64,000 nt of DNA from an uncultured Clostridia bacterium (GTDB lineage Bacteria > Bacillota > Clostridia > Oscillospirales > Acutalibacteraceae), in the NCBI GenBank assembly GCA_944380855.1, contig CALWIW010000004.1, forward strand, positions 1 to 64,000. The letters are read 5' to 3'. The notes beneath the pieces are model-generated. The model searched no databases. It was not told where the DNA came from and saw nothing but the letters and a program-made list of their open reading frames with translations. The translations under genes and the position numbers were made by a program. This document shows, in pieces, positions 44,069-52,981 of this stretch. Numbering within the stretch: position 1 is the stretch's first letter; each line of letters opens with the position of its first letter.

Positions 44069-45712
44069 TTACTTTATTACTGCAAAGGTTTCAAAGGGGC
44101 GGAGTGTTACCTCTTTTTCTGACTTTACATTCTTATAGTTTGATATTAAAATCTCTTTTCCCACAAATTCTTCGGGGAGGGAGATTTTTGTTTCTGTTCC
44201 GTAAAAGTTGCAGACTACAAAAAGTTTTTTGCCCTCATATTCTCTTGAATAGGCGAACACATTCGTGTCGTCTTCCATTTCGGGTTTATATGAGCCATAG
44301 GCAATTACGTCATTTTCTTTTCTAAGAGCTATAAGCTTTTTGTAATAATGGAACACGGAATTTTCATCTTTTACAGCCTTATCTGTGTTGATTGTTTTAT
44401 AATTTTTATTTACCTCAATCCAAGGTGTGCCTGTGGTGAAGCCTGCGTTTTCGCTGTTGTCCCACTGCATGGGAGTTCTTGAGTTGTCCCTTGAGCGGCA
44501 GCGGAGAATTTCGTAAACTTCTTTCTCAGGTATGCCCTCAGCTTTAAGTATTTTAAAATAGTTGAGGCTTTCAACGTCCTTATATTGGGAAATGTCCTCA
44601 AAGCAGGCGTTTGTCATGCCGATTTCTTCACCCTGATAAACATAAGGTGTTCCACGCATAAGGTGTATCATTGTGGCAAGCATTTCGGCGGATTCCTTTG
44701 GGTAGTTTTTATCGTCTCCGAATCTTGAAAGCACACGGGGCTGGTCGTGGTTGCACCAGAAAAGTGCATTCCAGCCATTGCCTTTCTCCATGCCTGTCTG
44801 CCATTTATTCAAAAGATTTTTCAAAGCCATAAAGTCGCAGGGCTGAAGCTCCCATTTGTTTCCGTTTTTATAGTCAACCTTTAAATGGTGGAAGCTAAAG
44901 CACATGGAAAGCTCTTTTTCATCGGGATTTGAATATCTTATGCAGTTGTCAATGGTGGTGGAGGACATTTCTCCCACAGTCACCATTCCGTTTTCATTAA
45001 GTCCGCTGTCAAGGCAAAGCTCTTTTAAATACTGATGAACTCTTATTCCGTCGGTGTAAAATCTTCTGCCGTCGCCATCAAAGTCGTCCTCAAAGTAGTC
45101 GGGCTTTGAAATAAGGTTTACCACGTCGAAGCGGAATCCTTTAACGCCTTTGTTCTGCCAGAATTTCAGTATGTCTTTTAATTCTGCCCTTACCTTCGGG
45201 TTTTCCCAGTTAAGGTCAGCCTGTGTTTTGTCGAAAAGATGGAGGTAGTATTTATTGAACTTTGGAACATACTCCCATGCGTTTCCTCCGAACTTTGAAA
45301 CCCAGTTTGTAGGTGCTGAGCCGTCTTTCTTTGGGTCACGGAAAATATAGTAGTCCATGTACTTTGGGTCGCCCTCCATGGCTTTTTTGAACCACTCATG
45401 CTCAGTTGAGGTATGGTTGAAAACCATATCAAGCATTATTCCGATACCCAGCTTTCCTGCCTCTGAAATAAGGTTTTCTGCGTCCTCCATTGTGCCGTAG
45501 CGTGGGTCGATATTTCTGTAGTCCGCTACATCGTAACCGTTGTCCTTTTGAGGCGATACAAAAAACGGTGTGAGCCATATATAATCTATGCCTAATTCCT
45601 TTAAGTAAAGCAACTTATCGGTGACCCCTTTAAGGTCACCGAGTCCGTCGCCGTTTGAATCGTTAAAGGATTTCGGATAAATCTGATAAACAGTCTGTTT
45701 TTTAAATTCCAT
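44069..45712 (-). CDS. treC: Trehalose-6-phosphate hydrolase (GH13)
   Basis: 547 residues, a GH13 oligo-1,6-glucosidase/TreC-type enzyme. Motifs: YQIYPKSFNDSNGDGLGDL at the start, DMVFNHTS, the nucleophile Asp in GFRFDVVNLISKP near 200, the acid Glu in VGEMSST near 250, and NHDQPR near 322. GVKGFRFDVVNLISK and the neighbouring trehalose PTS and TreR-like genes favour trehalose 6-phosphate over other alpha-glucosides. It would yield glucose and glucose 6-phosphate. It lies 67 bases after treP in the same operon. Confidence 0.92.
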   Translation of the reverse strand: MEFKKQTVYQIYPKSFNDSNGDGLGDLKGVTDKLLYLKELGIDYIWLTPFFVSPQKDNGYDVADYRNIDPRYGTMEDAENLISEAGKLGIGIMLDMVFNHTSTEHEWFKKAMEGDPKYMDYYIFRDPKKDGSAPTNWVSKFGGNAWEYVPKFNKYYLHLFDKTQADLNWENPKVRAELKDILKFWQNKGVKGFRFDVVNLISKPDYFEDDFDGDGRRFYTDGIRVHQYLKELCLDSGLNENGMVTVGEMSSTTIDNCIRYSNPDEKELSMCFSFHHLKVDYKNGNKWELQPCDFMALKNLLNKWQTGMEKGNGWNALFWCNHDQPRVLSRFGDDKNYPKESAEMLATMIHLMRGTPYVYQGEEIGMTNACFEDISQYKDVESLNYFKILKAEGIPEKEVYEILRCRSRDNSRTPMQWDNSENAGFTTGTPWIEVNKNYKTINTDKAVKDENSVFHYYKKLIALRKENDVIAYGSYKPEMEDDTNVFAYSREYEGKKLFVVCNFYGTETKISLPEEFVGKEILISNYKNVKSEKEVTLRPFETFAVIK

Positions 45713-45779
45713 AGAAATTCTCCTTTAATGTCAAAACGATTTTTATTTATTTGTGAGAAAGGAATAACGTTATATGCTT

Positions 45780-47210
45780 TTATGAAGTCTTTCCGAACTT
45801 GTTAAGCTTTGTCTTTGAAAGTATCATTGTAAACAATACGGGAAGCACAAGGGCGATTACCATTGCTATGGCAAACATCGGGATACTCTCTATCTTCATG
45901 GAAAGAATTCCCGGAATACCGCCCACGCCTACGCTGGAAGCCTTGCAGACAAAGAGCATTGAGAACAGACCTCCAATACCTGAACCCAGCATACCGCCGA
46001 TAAATGGATAAAGATATTTAAGATTGATACCGAAAATTGCAGGCTCTGTAACGCCTAAGTATGCGGAGATAACCGCAGGTACTGCAACCTGTTTGTCCTT
46101 TTGATTTTTTCTGTTCATGAGAATGTAACCAAGACAGGCTGAACCCTGTGCAATGTTGCAGAGAACAAGTATAGGCCACATATATGTTCCGTTGATTATC
46201 GGGTCGGCACAAAGCTGGAGATCAATAGCCAGCATGGTGTGGTGCAAACCTGTGATAACAAGCACCGGATAGAAAAGACCGTAAAGTCCGCCGAAGAGCC
46301 AGCCTACTGAGGACTGGAAGCCCCATGCAACGCCCTGTGAAATCCATTCGCCTAACTGCCAGCCGATAGGACCTAAAACGGCGTGGGCAAGGAAAACTGT
46401 GGGAACCAATGCACCGAAGGGAACTACTATCATCTGAATTGCCTGAGGAGTAATTTTTCTGAAAAATCTTTCAAGATATACAAGTGTAAAGCCTACAAGG
46501 ATTGCAGGGATAATCTGTGACTGATAACCGATTCTTTCAATCTGGAAAATTCCCAAATCATAAATCGGAATATTTTCAGCAGTGGCTACAGAATATGCAT
46601 TGATAAGCTGTGGGGAAACAAGGGTTATACCTGTTACTATACCGAGGATTTCCGTTCCCTTCATTTTCTTTGTGATACTCCAAACTACGCCGATTGGCAG
46701 GAAGTGAAGTGCCGCTTCGCAGATAAGCCAGAGAAAATCGTAAAGGCCCTGGCACCAAGGATAAACGTCCTTGAGAGTTGCTGTTCCGTCGTTAAGCATA
46801 TAAATGTCGCCTATTACGCTTCTAAAGCCCAAAAGCAAACCGCCTACAATGATTGCGGGAATAAGGGGAGCAAAAATTTCCGCAAGGTTTGAAACAGCTC
46901 TTTGAGCTAAATTCTGATTTTGTTTTGCCGCCTGTTTAACTTCTTCCTTTGAAACCGCCTGGATTCCTGCGTATTCTGCAAATTCCTTGTAATATTCGGA
47001 AACCTGATTGCCGATTATTACCTGGAACTGGCCTGCCTGTGTGAATGTTCCTTTTACTGTGGGCAGAGCTTCGATTTTTTTAATGTCAACCTTTGATTCG
47101 TCTTTTAAAACGAACCTGAGTCGCGTTACGCAGTGCATAAGAGACGCGATATTTTCTTTGCCGCCTACGTATTCCAGCAATTCTTTTACTTCATTTCCGT
47201 ACTTTGCCAT
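45780..47210 (-). CDS. treP: PTS trehalose transporter subunit IIBC
   Basis: 476 residues. EIIB domain (1-~85) with its phospho-cysteine in SLMHCVTRLRFVLKDE, then the EIIC domain with about ten helices (~105-476) including GLHHTMLAIDLQL and GVTEPAIFGINLKY, the glucose-superfamily sugar-site motif. There is no IIA domain, so phosphate must come from a separate IIA-Glc-like protein downstream of HPr. The promoter carries TreR-like palindromes. Confidence 0.93.
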   Translation of the reverse strand: MAKYGNEVKELLEYVGGKENIASLMHCVTRLRFVLKDESKVDIKKIEALPTVKGTFTQAGQFQVIIGNQVSEYYKEFAEYAGIQAVSKEEVKQAAKQNQNLAQRAVSNLAEIFAPLIPAIIVGGLLLGFRSVIGDIYMLNDGTATLKDVYPWCQGLYDFLWLICEAALHFLPIGVVWSITKKMKGTEILGIVTGITLVSPQLINAYSVATAENIPIYDLGIFQIERIGYQSQIIPAILVGFTLVYLERFFRKITPQAIQMIVVPFGALVPTVFLAHAVLGPIGWQLGEWISQGVAWGFQSSVGWLFGGLYGLFYPVLVITGLHHTMLAIDLQLCADPIINGTYMWPILVLCNIAQGSACLGYILMNRKNQKDKQVAVPAVISAYLGVTEPAIFGINLKYLYPFIGGMLGSGIGGLFSMLFVCKASSVGVGGIPGILSMKIESIPMFAIAMVIALVLPVLFTMILSKTKLNKFGKTS

Positions 47211-47256
47211 TAAGAATAACCTCCTGTCTTTTTAACTTGTTCATATAAGCTGTACG

Positions 47257-47313
47257 TTGTTTAAACAAGTTTTATCTTGTCTATATTATACAGTTGTTCA
47301 AACAGGTTGTCAA
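47257..47313 (-). promoter_or_regulatory. treP promoter with two TreR-like operators
   Basis: Read leftward, TTGACA (47308-47313) and TATAAT (47285-47290) are perfect and 17 bases apart. One palindrome, TTGTTCAAACAG-like, fills the spacer (47294-47305); a second, perfect TTGTTTAAACAA, lies at 47257-47268 just downstream of the start point. Binding of a GntR/TreR dimer at both would shut the promoter. Confidence 0.87.
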
Positions 47314-47456
47314 CCGAAAAAAGACAAATTATATTAAAATAAACAACCTATAACTTTATTTATTATTACCATTGACTTCTGCATATTCACCAATTATTCA
47401 CATTTTATTTGTTATTATTAAATTAACCTATTTGAAAAAACGGTACAGGTTTTTTA

Positions 47457-47488
47457 CAAAAAATTCCACAGCCCTAAAGCTGCGGAAT
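47457..47488 (-). terminator. Terminator after treR
   Basis: Read leftward, arms ATTCCGCAGC and GCTGTGGAAT with two mismatched pairs, followed by TTTTTTG. The gap from here to the treP promoter is AT-rich with no gene. Confidence 0.8.
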
Positions 47489-47499
47489 AAATAATCATA

Positions 47500-48237
47500 T
47501 TAATAATCTGCAAGTTCCTTTACTCTGTGTGCTCTGTCATAGAAAATAAAGTCGTCGGGTGTATGTCTTGACTCCGTATATTCAAACATAATGCCGTCTG
47601 AATTATATGTATAGTTTTCTACCGCTGCTACGCAGTTTGCTCCGTTTAATTCCAAATTTTCTTCATCAAGCTTGTTTATTCTCTTGACCTTTACAATTCT
47701 TCTTGTACTTACAATTTCAACATGGAGAACATTTTCCAAATATTCATATATGGAATGTTCAGCGATGGTTTCATTAAAGCCCGGCATTACCGATTTCAGA
47801 AAATAGTTGTGGTCAATTGTTGAAGCTTTTCCGTCAATATATCTCAGCCTTTGCAGATAATAAAGCTCTGCTCCGACCTCAAAGGGGATTTTTTTGTGAA
47901 GCTGTTCGTCAACGGTGATTTCCTTAAAAATCAGAATTTTTGTAACAACGGTTTTTCTGTTTCGGATTGCGGCTTCTTTAAAGGATTCTATTTTTCCCAG
48001 TGAATAAAAGGAAGGCTCGTCCGGCTGGTAAATAACACGAACGCCCTTGCCTTTTATGCTTTGAAGATATCCTAAAGACACCAGCTCGCCTATAGCACGT
48101 CTTACGGTATTTCGGGAACAGTCATATTCCGATACCAATACAGATTCGGAGGGGATAAGGTCGCCGTGGCGGTATTCCTCGTCCTCTATTTTCATTTTCA
48201 ATTCGTGGTAAATCTTGTTGTATTTGGTTTTTGCCAT
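47500..48237 (-). CDS. treR: GntR/UTRA transcriptional regulator, probable trehalose repressor
   Basis: 245 residues. N-terminal winged helix (LIPSESVLVSEYDCSRNTVRRAIGEL near 25-50, GYLQSIKGKGVRV wing) and a C-terminal UTRA ligand domain (~85-240) containing LQRLRYIDGKASTIDHNYF. This is the architecture of TreR, which is induced by trehalose 6-phosphate. It is encoded leftward upstream of treP-treC and separated from treP by the operator region and its own terminator. Confidence 0.9.
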   Translation of the reverse strand: MAKTKYNKIYHELKMKIEDEEYRHGDLIPSESVLVSEYDCSRNTVRRAIGELVSLGYLQSIKGKGVRVIYQPDEPSFYSLGKIESFKEAAIRNRKTVVTKILIFKEITVDEQLHKKIPFEVGAELYYLQRLRYIDGKASTIDHNYFLKSVMPGFNETIAEHSIYEYLENVLHVEIVSTRRIVKVKRINKLDEENLELNGANCVAAVENYTYNSDGIMFEYTESRHTPDDFIFYDRAHRVKELADY

Positions 48238-48253
48238 ATATATCAGAACTCCG

Positions 48254-48709
48254 TTATTTTTGTTTGTCCAAGAATTTTAAAAAGCCTTTCAGTCCTCGTG
48301 ATATATCCTCATATGTAACGTCAAAATTCCCGGTATACCAAGGGTCTGCAACATCTCCGCCGCCTGCAAAATCAAGAAGCTTAAAAACTTTTTTGTCATG
48401 GTCGGTTTTAAAAATTCTCATGGTGTTTCGCAGATTATTGCTGTCCATAACAATAAAATAATCGTATTTGTCGTAGTCTGATTGTTTAAGCTGAACAGCA
48501 TATTTACCCTTGCAGGAAATTCCTAAATTAGAGAGTACTTCCCGTGTGCCGTGATGAACAGGACTTCCTATTTCTTCGGTGCTTGTGGCAGAGGAGACGA
48601 TTATAAACTCGTCCTTTCGGTTTAATTTCTCCACCATATCCTTAAATAAAAATTCCGCCATAGGAGAACGGCAAATATTGCCGTGGCAGATGAACATTAC
48701 TTTTGTCAT
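48254..48709 (-). CDS. Low-molecular-weight protein-tyrosine phosphatase
   Basis: 151 residues. The catalytic P-loop CHGNICRS (Cys8, Arg14) and general-acid motif DPWYTG near residue 118 are intact, so it should be active against phosphotyrosine or small phosphoesters. It sits 16 bases upstream of treR with AAGAGGT before its ATG, so the two are probably cotranscribed; why is unclear. Confidence 0.93.
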   Translation of the reverse strand: MTKVMFICHGNICRSPMAEFLFKDMVEKLNRKDEFIIVSSATSTEEIGSPVHHGTREVLSNLGISCKGKYAVQLKQSDYDKYDYFIVMDSNNLRNTMRIFKTDHDKKVFKLLDFAGGGDVADPWYTGNFDVTYEDISRGLKGFLKFLDKQK

Positions 48710-49028
48710 ATTTGTATACCTCTTAAATTTTGGATTTATTTTTGAAATTTCCGATAGAATTTATCTTCACTTCTGTCTATAACTTCGACAAAAGAACTTT
48801 ATTATTAAATAGAAAATATTTTACTCTGCTTGTTAAATTTAATTATCGCAAAGTTTGCGGCAATTGAATTTTAAATTTTTTATGGAAATTCTTCATGGTG
48901 ATAAGTCATTATATCACAAAAAAGTTATTATTTTCAAGACAGGTGCATATATCTTTTTGCGTTCAGTGGCATAAAAAGCCTGTCTTCATATTATATAACT
49001 GAACAATATTTTTTAACGGAGTGTTATT
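48710..49028. other. Intergenic leader region before DUF3343 gene
   Basis: No gene is supported. It holds a CGCAAAGTTTGCG palindrome (about 48847-48859), a GTGATA...TATCAC inverted repeat (about 48898-48917) and a long-range pairing between AAGACAGG (about 48935) and CCTGTCTT (about 48979) that would close a ~35-base loop containing the start region of a leader. No consensus promoter was found, though TATTAT/TATATA words at 48990-49000 are -10-like. Confidence 0.5.
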
Positions 49029-49250
49029 ATGAAATATAATGTACTTGTACTTTCTACCATAACATATGCTATGAAAGGAAGAGAAATATTAAGAAAACAC
49101 GGAATAACTGCTTATGTAGAGAGCGTAAGCATAGAAAAACAAGGTCAGTCATGCGGCTACGGCTTATATATTCCTGAGAAAATCGAAGACGCCGAGGAAA
49201 TTTTGGCAAAATATAATATCAGAGTAGTTGAAAGAACGGTGAGGAAATGA
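49029..49250 (+). CDS. DUF3343 protein, putative Se/S carrier-like
   Basis: 73 residues. DUF3343 proteins are small cytoplasmic proteins often encoded with selenium or sulfur-transfer genes; they have a conserved Cys, here in KQGQSCGYGLYIPE near residue 43, which could carry persulfide or selenide. The alpha/beta pattern (MKYNVLVLSTITYAM..) fits. It overlaps the downstream desulfurase-like gene by four bases (ATGA), indicating one functional unit. ACGGAG site upstream. Confidence 0.85.
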   Translation: MKYNVLVLSTITYAMKGREILRKHGITAYVESVSIEKQGQSCGYGLYIPEKIEDAEEILAKYNIRVVERTVRK

Positions 49251-50386
49251 TATATCTTGACAATTGTGCCACTACTTTTCCAAAGCCGGAAAATGTAATA
49301 CGAAGCGTCTGCAATTCTTTTAGAAAATTTGGTGCAAATCCGGGAAGAGGCGGCCACAATGCCGCAATGGAAGCTTCTCAGCAGGTCTTCAATGTAAGAG
49401 AAAAGATAAAAGATTTTTTTAATGCAGGAGAACCTGAAAACGTAATTTTTACATCGGGCTGCACAGAATCCCTTAATACAGTTATTAAAGGTATTCTCAG
49501 GCAGGGTGACCACGTGGTGATTTCATCTCTTGAACACAATTCGGTTGTTCGTCCTCTTGAAAGGCTGAAAAAAGAGGGCCTTATAACTTATGATGTGGCA
49601 CAGGTGTGCGAATGTGATCATGATAAAACAGTTGATAACTTTAGAAATAAATTTAATGACCATACAAGACTTGTGGTTTGTACTCACGCCTCAAATGTTT
49701 TCGGTTTGAGACTTCCTATTGAGAGAATTGCGGCTCTTTGTCACCAATACGGAATTAAAATATGCGTTGACGCCGCACAAACCGCAGGAGTTTTGCCCAT
49801 TGATGTAAAAGGAGATTGTATAGACTATTTATGTTTGTCCGGACATAAAGGGCTTTACGGACCTATGGGAATCGGTGTTTTGATAATAAACTGTGAAGAA
49901 ATTCCGAAGCCGTTAAAAGAAGGCGGTACGGGAAGCAGTTCTGTAAGCTTTGAACAGCCTGTATTTCTTCCGGACAGATTTGAAAGCGGAACGCCAAATT
50001 TGCCGGGTATATGCGGCTTGGGTGCAGGAATAGATTTTGTAAAAAGCAGGGGTATGGAAAGGATATTTAAACACGAAATGCATTTTCTTTCCCGTGTGTA
50101 TAACGGACTTGAAAAAAATAAAAATATAATTCTGTATACACAAAAGCCCGATTTAAACTTTCACGTCCCTGTTTTGTCTTTAAATGTCAGGGGTAAATCA
50201 TCTGAAGAAACAGCCGCAGTTTTAAACAGAAGGTATAACATTGCAGCACGTGCAGGACTTCATTGCTCGCCCCTTGCACACATAAGCTACGGAACGGAAA
50301 ATATAGGAACGGTAAGAATTTGTCCGTCGGTTTTTTCTGATTATTCTCATGGAGATATGTTGGTAAACGCCTTGAAAAAAATCTAA
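49247..50386 (+). CDS. Class V aminotransferase, cysteine desulfurase family
   Basis: 379 residues, PLP-dependent fold type I. YLDNCATTFPKP at the start, the PLP lysine in LSGHKGLYGP near residue 200, and the mobile catalytic cysteine in AGLHCSPLAHI near 350. This is the CsdA/SufS-like or selenocysteine-lyase-like branch in Clostridia, not IscS (no IscU neighbour). Coupled to DUF3343, it probably delivers sulfur or selenium to that protein. No selD or selA is seen nearby. Confidence 0.9.
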   Translation: MIYLDNCATTFPKPENVIRSVCNSFRKFGANPGRGGHNAAMEASQQVFNVREKIKDFFNAGEPENVIFTSGCTESLNTVIKGILRQGDHVVISSLEHNSVVRPLERLKKEGLITYDVAQVCECDHDKTVDNFRNKFNDHTRLVVCTHASNVFGLRLPIERIAALCHQYGIKICVDAAQTAGVLPIDVKGDCIDYLCLSGHKGLYGPMGIGVLIINCEEIPKPLKEGGTGSSSVSFEQPVFLPDRFESGTPNLPGICGLGAGIDFVKSRGMERIFKHEMHFLSRVYNGLEKNKNIILYTQKPDLNFHVPVLSLNVRGKSSEETAAVLNRRYNIAARAGLHCSPLAHISYGTENIGTVRICPSVFSDYSHGDMLVNALKKI

Positions 50387-50403
50387 AAAATTAAAGATTA
50401 TTC

Positions 50404-50431
50404 TTGCAATCCTTTCATATTGTGATACAAT
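50404..50431 (+). promoter_or_regulatory. Promoter of cdaA-cdaR
   Basis: TTGCAA (50404-50409) and TACAAT (50426-50431) with 16-base spacing. The ~115-base leader contains a GCAGG/CCTGC hairpin near 50461-50478 without a known riboswitch. Confidence 0.6.
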
Positions 50432-50560
50432 GATAGTAACGGTAAAAGAAATTAATAACGCAGGTTTTCAAGCCTGCTACATATATATTGTGAGTTTTAT
50501 GTTTGTTTGAATGTATCCTATTGCTTTTGCCGTTATTACTAAAGTCTTTGGGGGATTATT

Positions 50561-51436
50561 ATGGAGTTTTTACAGGAATGGTTTTCTAATCTCTTCTCCA
50601 TTTCACGGACTTTTGAATTTAAAGATTTTCTTGATATTGCCGTTATTGCGTTTATCATATACAGTATGTTTAAGCTTGTAAGAGAAACAAGAGCGGAACA
50701 GCTTTTAAAGGGAATTATTGTTCTTTTGGTGGTGTATTTCTTTTCCGCTGTATTCAGCTTGAATATGCTAAATATGCTTTTAAAGATGTTTTTCGAGTTT
50801 TCCGTAATTCTGATTGCGATTATATTTCAGCCGGAAATCAGAAAGGCTCTTGAACAAATCGGACGAAGCAAAATTTCCCGAAAATCCTTGAAATTCATTC
50901 AGCCCGCCAGAAGCGATGAATGGAAAGAAAGAGTTAAAAAGGCGATTGTTGATGTGGCTGATACTTCTGCTATATTCAGCCGTACAAAAACCGGAGCTTT
51001 GATTGTTTTTGAGCGTGAAACCATGCTTTCTGATATTGCGGCTACCGGCACGATACTTGACGCCTCTACTTCCGTGGCTTTGCTTGGTAATATCTTTTTT
51101 AACAAAGCTCCTCTGCACGACGGTGCCTGTATTATCAGAGACGGAATGATACATTCTGCCGGCTGTATACTTCCTCTTACAAAAAATAAGGACGTTGACG
51201 TAAATCTCGGAACAAGGCACAGGGCGTCTCTCGGTATGAGCGAGGAGTCGGACGCTGTTGTTCTTGTGGTGTCTGAGGAAACCGGAACAATTTCTCTTGC
51301 TATAAACGGAGTGCTCAGAAGAGATTACGGAAGAGACGAGCTGATAAAAGAGCTTGAATCCTTATTGATTAAAGAAGATGAGGATAAAACTGACTTTTTG
51401 TCGCTGTTTACAAAGAGGAAGGGGAATGATAAATGA
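50561..51436 (+). CDS. cdaA: Diadenylate cyclase CdaA
   Basis: 291 residues. It makes cyclic di-AMP, which controls potassium and osmolyte transport and wall homeostasis. Three N-terminal membrane helices (~20-90) precede the DAC domain with DGACIIRDG (DGA motif) and GTRHRASLGMSEESDA (RHR motif). Its end overlaps cdaR by four bases. The third usual member, glmM, does not follow. Confidence 0.97.
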   Translation: MEFLQEWFSNLFSISRTFEFKDFLDIAVIAFIIYSMFKLVRETRAEQLLKGIIVLLVVYFFSAVFSLNMLNMLLKMFFEFSVILIAIIFQPEIRKALEQIGRSKISRKSLKFIQPARSDEWKERVKKAIVDVADTSAIFSRTKTGALIVFERETMLSDIAATGTILDASTSVALLGNIFFNKAPLHDGACIIRDGMIHSAGCILPLTKNKDVDVNLGTRHRASLGMSEESDAVVLVVSEETGTISLAINGVLRRDYGRDELIKELESLLIKEDEDKTDFLSLFTKRKGNDK

Positions 51437-52686
51437 GAAAATTCTTAAAAAGCGATAAGTTTCTTATTTTAATTTCCGTTGTATTGTCAGTTTTGCTCTG
51501 GTTTGGAATGAACTTTGGCAGCGGAAGCGAATTTACTAAGACTGTTTACGACATACCTGTCACCATTGAGCTTCCTCAGGAGGCTTCTGACAACGGATAT
51601 GAGATATTCGGGACGGAACAGCTTACTGCTTCTGTTTCCGTTACGGGAAACAGAATGATTGTGGGTTCTCTGTCAAAAGCCGATATTCAGATTGTTGCCC
51701 AGCAGACAAGCAGTATAACTACCGCCGGAACCTATACTCTGCCCCTTGCCGCAAAAAAAGTTGGTGTTAAATCGGATTATGAGTTTTCTTCCGCAGTATC
51801 ACCGTCAACTATTGTGGTTAATGTGGACAGATATCAGGAAAAAACTCTTGATATTAAACCGGAGCTTGTTTATAAAGTGGACAGCGGTTACTATTCCAGA
51901 ACTGTTTTGGATGAAAGCTCCGTGGTGGTTTCCGGTCCGGAAAGCGTTGTTTCTAAGGTGGCAAAGGCAGCGGTTACCGATAAAATCAGCGGAACAATTA
52001 CCGAAACAAGAGATATAACAAGCAGTGTTTTGCTTTTTGACGAAAACGGTGATGTTATAAACAGCAAGGATTTGTCAATGAGTGTAACTACTACCAATGT
52101 TACTATCATAGTTGAGCCGGAAAAAGAACTTCCTATTGTAGTTCCCTTGGAAGGAGTGCCCGAGGGAATGGATTTAAGCAAATACATTACCGTAGAACCG
52201 TCAACCATAAGGGTTGCAGGTGAAGCTTCGATAATGGATACACTTGATTCCATACCTGTGGAGCCTATCAATATTTCTGAATACGATAACAGCGTGCATA
52301 CAATTGAAATGCAGGTTGCGGTTCCGTCTTCCTGCAGAAATATCAGCAATATAAACACCGTTACCGTAACAATAGATTTCAGCGAGTTTTCTAAGCGGAC
52401 ATATACCGTGACGAATTTTGAAAAGAAAAATATTCCCGACGGTTATTCTGCGGAGGTTGCACTGAAACAGCTGGAAATAGAACTTATAGGAACGGAAGAA
52501 AATCTCAATGCTATAAGTGAAGAGGACTTGGTGGCTGTTATTGACTGGTCAGAAACAACGGAAGGAATTGTTGCGGGAACAACAGAAATGCCCGTTAAAA
52601 TTGAGATTGCAGATGGAGAGGCAAAGGCTTGGGTGTACGGTAAATACAAAGCCAACGTTACAGTAGTTCGTGCCAATTCTGCTTAG
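51433..52686 (+). CDS. cdaR: YbbR-domain protein CdaR, regulator of CdaA
   Basis: 417 residues. One N-terminal membrane helix (FLILISVVLSVLLWFGM) anchors an extracytoplasmic region of four YbbR-type beta domains, seen as repeating units starting near residues 35, 125, 220 and 305. CdaR binds and modulates CdaA. Coupled to cdaA by an ATGA overlap. Confidence 0.93.
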   Translation: MRKFLKSDKFLILISVVLSVLLWFGMNFGSGSEFTKTVYDIPVTIELPQEASDNGYEIFGTEQLTASVSVTGNRMIVGSLSKADIQIVAQQTSSITTAGTYTLPLAAKKVGVKSDYEFSSAVSPSTIVVNVDRYQEKTLDIKPELVYKVDSGYYSRTVLDESSVVVSGPESVVSKVAKAAVTDKISGTITETRDITSSVLLFDENGDVINSKDLSMSVTTTNVTIIVEPEKELPIVVPLEGVPEGMDLSKYITVEPSTIRVAGEASIMDTLDSIPVEPINISEYDNSVHTIEMQVAVPSSCRNISNINTVTVTIDFSEFSKRTYTVTNFEKKNIPDGYSAEVALKQLEIELIGTEENLNAISEEDLVAVIDWSETTEGIVAGTTEMPVKIEIADGEAKAWVYGKYKANVTVVRANSA

Positions 52687-52808
52687 CGATTGCAAATGAT
52701 TATATGTTTGTCGATTGCCGCATATTGCAATTGACAAATCTATAGTTTTATGATTATAGTGAAATTCAGAAGAATTTTAGATTAAAAAAAATACGGCGGA
52801 CAGCCTTT

Positions 52809-52843
52809 AAGGAGATTCGACAGTTTTCGGATCTCCTTTTTTG
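52809..52843 (+). terminator. Terminator after cdaR
   Basis: Arms AAGGAGATC-like and GATCTCCTT (one bulge) followed by TTTTTT. Bases 52687-52808 hold no gene. Confidence 0.8.
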
Positions 52844-52870
52844 TATAATTCTTTTGTAAAACAGTATACA

Positions 52871-52922
52871 CATAATGTATATACAGATTTAATTTGACCG
52901 GTATATACAGGTATGGTATAAT
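52871..52922 (+). promoter_or_regulatory. SCP2-gene promoter with GntR-like operator words
   Basis: TTGACC (52894-52899) and TATAAT (52917-52922), 17 bases apart. TGTATATACAG at about 52877-52887 and GGTATATACAGG at 52901-52912 (in the spacer) repeat the TATATACAG word found in both YtrA-type GntR promoters of this window, suggesting control by one of those repressors. Confidence 0.7.
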
Positions 52923-52981
52923 ATATACGAAGAGGTATTCTCTTTTTGTGTGGCAAAATAATATGAAAGGATTGATAATGT

